A stretch of 64,000 nucleotides of DNA from Streptomyces sp. PCS3-D2 (GTDB lineage: Bacteria; Actinomycetota; Actinomycetes; Streptomycetales; Streptomycetaceae). Positions 60,357 to 64,000 of the stretch are shown in pieces. Below the pieces are notes generated by a model that saw nothing but the letters and a program-made list of their open reading frames with translations, had not been told where the DNA came from and made no database searches. How positions within the stretch are numbered: the stretch's first letter is position 1; each line of letters opens with the position of its first letter. The stretch covers positions 5,716,501 to 5,780,500 of the forward strand of contig NZ_CP097800.1 of NCBI RefSeq assembly GCF_000612545.2, given 5' to 3'. A program made the position numbers and the translations under genes.

Positions 60357-60974
60357 CTACGGGTTGAGCTTGTTCACGGCCGTGCCGGTCGTCTTCCTGA
60401 AGGCGGCGACCGGGGCCTGCGACAGGTCGCCCATCTGGCTCCACTTCACGACGGTCACGGTGGAACCGTCGCGTCCGATCCCATAGAGGTGCACGCCCGG
60501 CTCGGACTCCGGGATCGAGGTGTGGACCCCGTAGACGTGCGCGCCCTCCTCGACCGGGAGGGTCCCGTAGTCCTGCCAGGAGGCCGTGCCGCCCGGGGTC
60601 GTACGCAGCCAGTCGGCAGCGCAGCCGGCGACCCTGCGCTCCAGCCTGCCGGCGAGCTTGGCGGCCGCGGAGGGGGAGGCGGCGCGCACGGACACCTGGA
60701 CGGCGCCGGTGTCGTACTCGGTGCCGAACTCCCGGTGCCAGCCGCCCGCCCGCGGCAGCACGCCGTCCAGGCAGAACGGAGCCGTCTCGGGCAGCCCCCT
60801 GGTGATCTCGCCGGCGTACCAGGGGGACGTCGGGTGCGGCGGCAGGTCGGTGCCGGCCAGGAAGCCGGGCGCGCCGGGGGCCGCGGCGGAGGTCGGGGCG
60901 GTGAGGACGAGGGTGGCGGCCGCCGCGACCAGTGCGGTGGCGAGGGCGGCGGCGGTCTCGGTACGTCGGAACAT
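60357..60974 (-). CDS. Hypothetical secreted protein
   Basis: A 205-residue protein with a Sec signal (ATALVAAAATLVLTAPTSAAAPG, cleavage near residue 31). The mature part has two Cys (APFCLDG and AGCAAD), which could form a disulfide, and the conserved-looking GVHLYGIGRDGSTVTVVKWSQMGD. I do not recognise the family. It is divergent from the membrane-anchored HTH gene (170-base gap). Confidence 0.75.
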   Translation of the reverse strand: MFRRTETAAALATALVAAAATLVLTAPTSAAAPGAPGFLAGTDLPPHPTSPWYAGEITRGLPETAPFCLDGVLPRAGGWHREFGTEYDTGAVQVSVRAASPSAAAKLAGRLERRVAGCAADWLRTTPGGTASWQDYGTLPVEEGAHVYGVHTSIPESEPGVHLYGIGRDGSTVTVVKWSQMGDLSQAPVAAFRKTTGTAVNKLNP

Positions 60975-61144
60975 GTGGGCTCTCCCCGTGGAGGTGTCGG
61001 TGTGCCTGTCCAGGCTGTTCCCCGGCCGGGGCGCGGGGCCAGGGTTCGGGGCGAAACCGGGACACTGGAACGCCCGTACGCACTGTCACCTGGGGGAACA
61101 CCTCATGCATGGAACGGAGCGATGGGACGGGGGACGGGGACACC

Positions 61145-62458
61145 GTGAGTGAGGCCGAGGACTTCGCGCGGCGGATGCGAGAACTGAAGGACCGCGGCGG
61201 GCTGAGTTACGGCGTGCTGGCGCGCAGGCTGCACACCAGTACGTCGACGCTGCACCGCTACTGCAACGGGGCGGCGCTGCCCGCGGAGTTCGCGGTGGTG
61301 GACCGCTTCGCGCGGGCCTGCGGGGCTTCGGCGGCGGAGGCGGTGGACCTGCACCGGGCGTGGCTCCTGGCGGACGCGCGGCGGCGCGCCGCGGCCGCGG
61401 CACCGGATCCGGAAACTGCACCGGCACCCGCACCCGCACCGGCACCGGCACCCGCACCCGCACCGGCACCGCATCCGGTGCCGGACGCCCCGCCGGAGCA
61501 GGCCGCGCCGGAGGGCCCGGACGTGGTGGTGGAGCCGCCGTTGCGGTCGTCCCGGCACCGGCGCAGGGCGGCCGTGGCCGCCGCCGCGCGGCTGGCGGCC
61601 GGTGCGGTGGCCGTGACGCTGCTGGCGCTGACCGGACCCGACCCGGGGACACCGCGCACCGCACCCGGGCGGGGCCCGGCAGCCGGTACGGGCGGCCCTT
61701 CGGGATCCGCTCCGGCCGCGGCGTCCCCGTCGGAGGCGGGAGCGGCTCCGACGGGGCCGGCCACGGGACCTGCGCCGGGCCCGCCGCCGGGGGACCCGGA
61801 CGCGACCCCGCCCTCCGCCTCGCCGCCGGGCCCCGGCCGGACGCAGGCGGCCCCCCTCAGGGCGGCGGTGCGCCCGCACGTGTGGGCCGCGGGCTGCGAC
61901 CACGCCTACCTGGCCGAGCGGGGGCCCGCGGCGGTGCCCCCGCCGCCCGTGGAGGCGGACGCGCCGGCCTGGGCGTCGGCCCAGCGCGCCGTGCACGCCG
62001 GGAACCAGACCGTGGAGGTCACGCTGCACGGCACGGGCGGGGGAGCGGTGGTCCTGGAAGGCCTGGAGGTTCGGGTGGCGGCCCGCCGCACACCGCCCGC
62101 ATGGAACGTGTACCAGATGTCCCAGGGCTGCGGCGGCGGTCTCACCCCGGCCGTCTTCGCCGTCAACCTGGACGCGCCCCGCCCGCTGGCCCGGCCCGTC
62201 GCCGGTAACGACTCCGGCAAGCGACTGCCGGCCCCGGCGTTCCCGATGCGGGTCTCGGCCGCGGAACCGGTCGTCCTGCGGGTGGAGGCGGCCACCACGG
62301 GCTGCGACTGCGACTGGTCCCTGGACCTGAGGTGGTCCTCACCGGCCGGCTCGGGCACCCTGCGCATCGACGACGGTGGCCGTCCGCTGCGCACCAGCGC
62401 CGCCACCGGCCGGCCGGTCTACGGGTACGCCCTGGAACAGGGGCGCTGGGCGCGCTGA
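61145..62458 (+). CDS. Membrane-anchored helix-turn-helix protein
   Basis: A 437-residue protein. Residues 1-70 are an XRE-like helix-turn-helix (LSYGVLARRLHTSTSTLHRYCNG), then an Ala/Pro repeat linker (APAPAP, about residues 87-105), one membrane helix near 145 (AAARLAAGAVAVTLLALTG), a Pro/Gly-rich stalk, and an outer domain with two Cys pairs (CDHAY and CGGG; CDCDW). The layout suggests a one-component sensor that binds DNA inside and senses outside. GTG 61145 is chosen for its conserved start; ATG 61109 is the alternative. Confidence 0.8.
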   Translation: MSEAEDFARRMRELKDRGGLSYGVLARRLHTSTSTLHRYCNGAALPAEFAVVDRFARACGASAAEAVDLHRAWLLADARRRAAAAAPDPETAPAPAPAPAPAPAPAPAPHPVPDAPPEQAAPEGPDVVVEPPLRSSRHRRRAAVAAAARLAAGAVAVTLLALTGPDPGTPRTAPGRGPAAGTGGPSGSAPAAASPSEAGAAPTGPATGPAPGPPPGDPDATPPSASPPGPGRTQAAPLRAAVRPHVWAAGCDHAYLAERGPAAVPPPPVEADAPAWASAQRAVHAGNQTVEVTLHGTGGGAVVLEGLEVRVAARRTPPAWNVYQMSQGCGGGLTPAVFAVNLDAPRPLARPVAGNDSGKRLPAPAFPMRVSAAEPVVLRVEAATTGCDCDWSLDLRWSSPAGSGTLRIDDGGRPLRTSAATGRPVYGYALEQGRWAR

Positions 62459-62555
62459 ATTCGCAGGTCAGAGGGCTTTGTCGGCGGTCGCGCCTAGACT
62501 CGTGGGGAAGGGTCCGGCAGGTCCCGGAGGACATCGAGGGGGAGAGGGGGACGGC

Positions 62556-64000
62556 ATGACGGCGCAGACGCGGCCGATGCCGCAGGAATCCGCGCTGCTG
62601 CGCTGTGCAGCCGTCTTCCTGCCTGCCGCCGTCCCCCGGCAAGGGCGGGTCGCCTTCTGGTCGCCGGAGGGCGGCCCGCTGCCCGAGGCGGGCACACCGG
62701 ACCGGCTCACCGTCGTACGGCCGCACGGCAGCGCGGTCCGCAGCAGGACCGTGCCCGCGGTGGCCTTCGGCGTCGACGCCGCCCTGCCGCTGCTCGCGCG
62801 GGCCCCCCGCAACCCCGCCGCGCACCCCGCCACCCGGGCCTGGGGCACCGCCGCCACACAGGCCCTCACCCTGGCCGCGCGCGGCCGGCTCCTTCCCGGG
62901 CTCACCCCCGAGGGCGTCGACGCGTGGCGTGCCGGCCCGCTCGAAGCCGCCGACCTCGCCCACCTGAGGGCGGTCGCCGCCGCCCTGCCCCACGAGGGAT
63001 ACGCGACGCCGCTCGCCGGACGCCGCCCGCTCCAGCTGCCCGAACCGGAAGCGCTGGTACGCGCCTTCCTCGATGCCGTCGCCGACAGCCTGCCCCGCAC
63101 CCCGGCCGCGGCCGTCGCCGCCGGGCGGCCGTTCGCCGCCCGGGAACCGCAGCGGGTGCCCGGCCTGCGGGAGTGGGCCGCGCAGGTCGCGGCCGGGGCC
63201 GATGCCGGGGTCGGGCTCTCGCTCAGGCTGGACCTGTCCTCCTTCCGCGTCTTCGACGCGGCCGAGGGGGAGGAGACCCGCCGTGCCGGCGCCGCCGTCG
63301 TCCAGGTGCACAGCCTCGCCGACCCGACGCTGGTCACCGATGCCGGGCAGCTGTGGGCCGGGACGGCCGGCGTCGGCTTCGGCCCCCGCGCCCGGATCGA
63401 CGCCGTGCTCGCGCTGCGCCGGGCCGCGCGGGTCTGGCCGCCGCTGCTGAGGCTGCTGGACCAGGCCGTGCCCGACGCCCTGGCCCTGTCCGACCCGGAG
63501 CTGGAGGATCTGCTGGGGGTGGCCGCGGACCGCCTGGCGGCAGCCGGGGTCGTCGTCCACTGGCCGCGGGACCTGGCCCGTACGCTGTCCGCGACCGCCG
63601 TCGTACGGTCCACCGCGCCCGGGTCCGCCATCGACGGGACCGCCTTCTTCGACGCGGAACACCTCTTCGCCTTCTCCTGGGAACTGGCCCTGGGCGGTGA
63701 CCGGCTGACCCCGGGCGAGATGGACGCGCTGGCGCAGGCCCACCGACCCGTCGTCCGGCTGCGGGACCAGTGGGTGCGGGTGGACCCGGAGCTGGTCCGC
63801 AAGGCGCGCCGCCGCGAACTGGGCCTGCTGGAACCGGTGGACGCGCTGGCCGCCGTCCTGTCGGGGACGGCCGAGGCCGACGGCGAGCAGGTCGAGGCGG
63901 TGCCCGTGGGCGCGCTGGCGGCCCTCCGGGAGCGGCTGACCGGGGAACCGGTCCCGCTCCCGCAGCCCCCTGCCCTCAGGGCCACCCTGCGCGACTACCA
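62556..64000 (+). CDS. SNF2-family helicase, N-terminal part (partial)
   Basis: 481 residues are present and the frame runs off the window end. The region matches the N-terminal SNF2-associated domain of large actinobacterial SNF2/DEAD helicases, with FAFSWELALGGDRLTPGEMDALAQAHRPVVRLRDQWV near residue 368 and a downstream segment ARRRELG. The ATPase motifs lie beyond 64000. ATG 62556 is preceded by a GAGAGGGGG run. The target is unknown; chromatin-free DNA or RNA-polymerase recycling roles are possible. Confidence 0.85.
   Translation, partial: MTAQTRPMPQESALLRCAAVFLPAAVPRQGRVAFWSPEGGPLPEAGTPDRLTVVRPHGSAVRSRTVPAVAFGVDAALPLLARAPRNPAAHPATRAWGTAATQALTLAARGRLLPGLTPEGVDAWRAGPLEAADLAHLRAVAAALPHEGYATPLAGRRPLQLPEPEALVRAFLDAVADSLPRTPAAAVAAGRPFAAREPQRVPGLREWAAQVAAGADAGVGLSLRLDLSSFRVFDAAEGEETRRAGAAVVQVHSLADPTLVTDAGQLWAGTAGVGFGPRARIDAVLALRRAARVWPPLLRLLDQAVPDALALSDPELEDLLGVAADRLAAAGVVVHWPRDLARTLSATAVVRSTAPGSAIDGTAFFDAEHLFAFSWELALGGDRLTPGEMDALAQAHRPVVRLRDQWVRVDPELVRKARRRELGLLEPVDALAAVLSGTAEADGEQVEAVPVGALAALRERLTGEPVPLPQPPALRATLRDY

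Overview
The window is a stretch of very high-GC actinobacterial chromosome, almost certainly Streptomyces. The sequence shows GTG and TTG starts, ATGA/GTGA gene overlaps, a Streptomyces-griseus-type secreted trypsin, an XRE/DUF5753 plus DUF397 pair, a short SPW_0924-type membrane peptide, and a housekeeping order (gltBD, pyk, pdtaR, liv, polA, rpsA, coaE) that I recognise from Streptomyces cores. I see no insertion sequence, phage gene, CRISPR array or replication origin.

Layout. 1-2363: end of gltB and all of gltD (glutamate synthase), then a strong hairpin. 2584-6668: accessory genes (XRE/DUF397 pair, HIT protein, flavin-type oxidase, vWA protein, methyltransferase). 6655-20073: a steroid ring C/D (HIP) degradation locus. 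Its genes are two acyl-CoA dehydrogenases, ipdF, a KstR2-type regulator, fadA6, ipdC, ipdB, ipdA, echA20 and two SDRs. It is interrupted at 11906-14851 by a cold-shock protein, a DEAD-box helicase and a secreted phosphatase. The two divergent promoters of the locus carry nearly identical palindromes that fit the KstR2 operator.

20533-26749: secreted acid phosphatase, a putative zinc peptidase, secreted trypsin, chorismate mutase and aminopeptidase N. 27120-29956: a translationally coupled PLP decarboxylase and amine N-hydroxylase. These resemble desA/desB of desferrioxamine synthesis, but no acyltransferase or NIS synthetase is next to them. 30210-35206: Tat-exported 5'-nucleotidase, SIMPL protein, pyruvate kinase and a GNAT protein. 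35399-36230: tRNA-Leu(CAA) and the ANTAR response regulator pdtaR. 36295-42207: the complete branched-chain amino-acid ABC transporter livKHMGF, whose LivG has a long acidic repeat tail. 42748-49020: lipoprotein, PaaI-type thioesterase, YdeP-type molybdopterin oxidoreductase and polA. 49061-56098: DUF4184 membrane protein, cell-wall lytic protein with a Pro/Thr tail, SPW_0924 peptide, DUF3068 protein, HrpB helicase and a methyltransferase. 56448-60269: rpsA with a long leader, PAC2 protein, coaE and a TPR protein. 60357-64000: secreted protein, a membrane-anchored helix-turn-helix protein and the start of a SNF2-family helicase cut by the window edge.

How parts work together. GltB and GltD form one enzyme. 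EchA20, IpdA, IpdB and IpdC are made from one coupled message and act in sequence on opened steroid rings, with IpdF, FadA6 and the acyl-CoA dehydrogenases completing beta-oxidation under KstR2 control. LivKHMGF is one transporter. Several genes (methyltransferase, kstR2, pyk, GNAT, polA, coaE, chorismate mutase, HIT) have a -10-like hexamer 6-8 nt before the start codon, which suggests leaderless messages.
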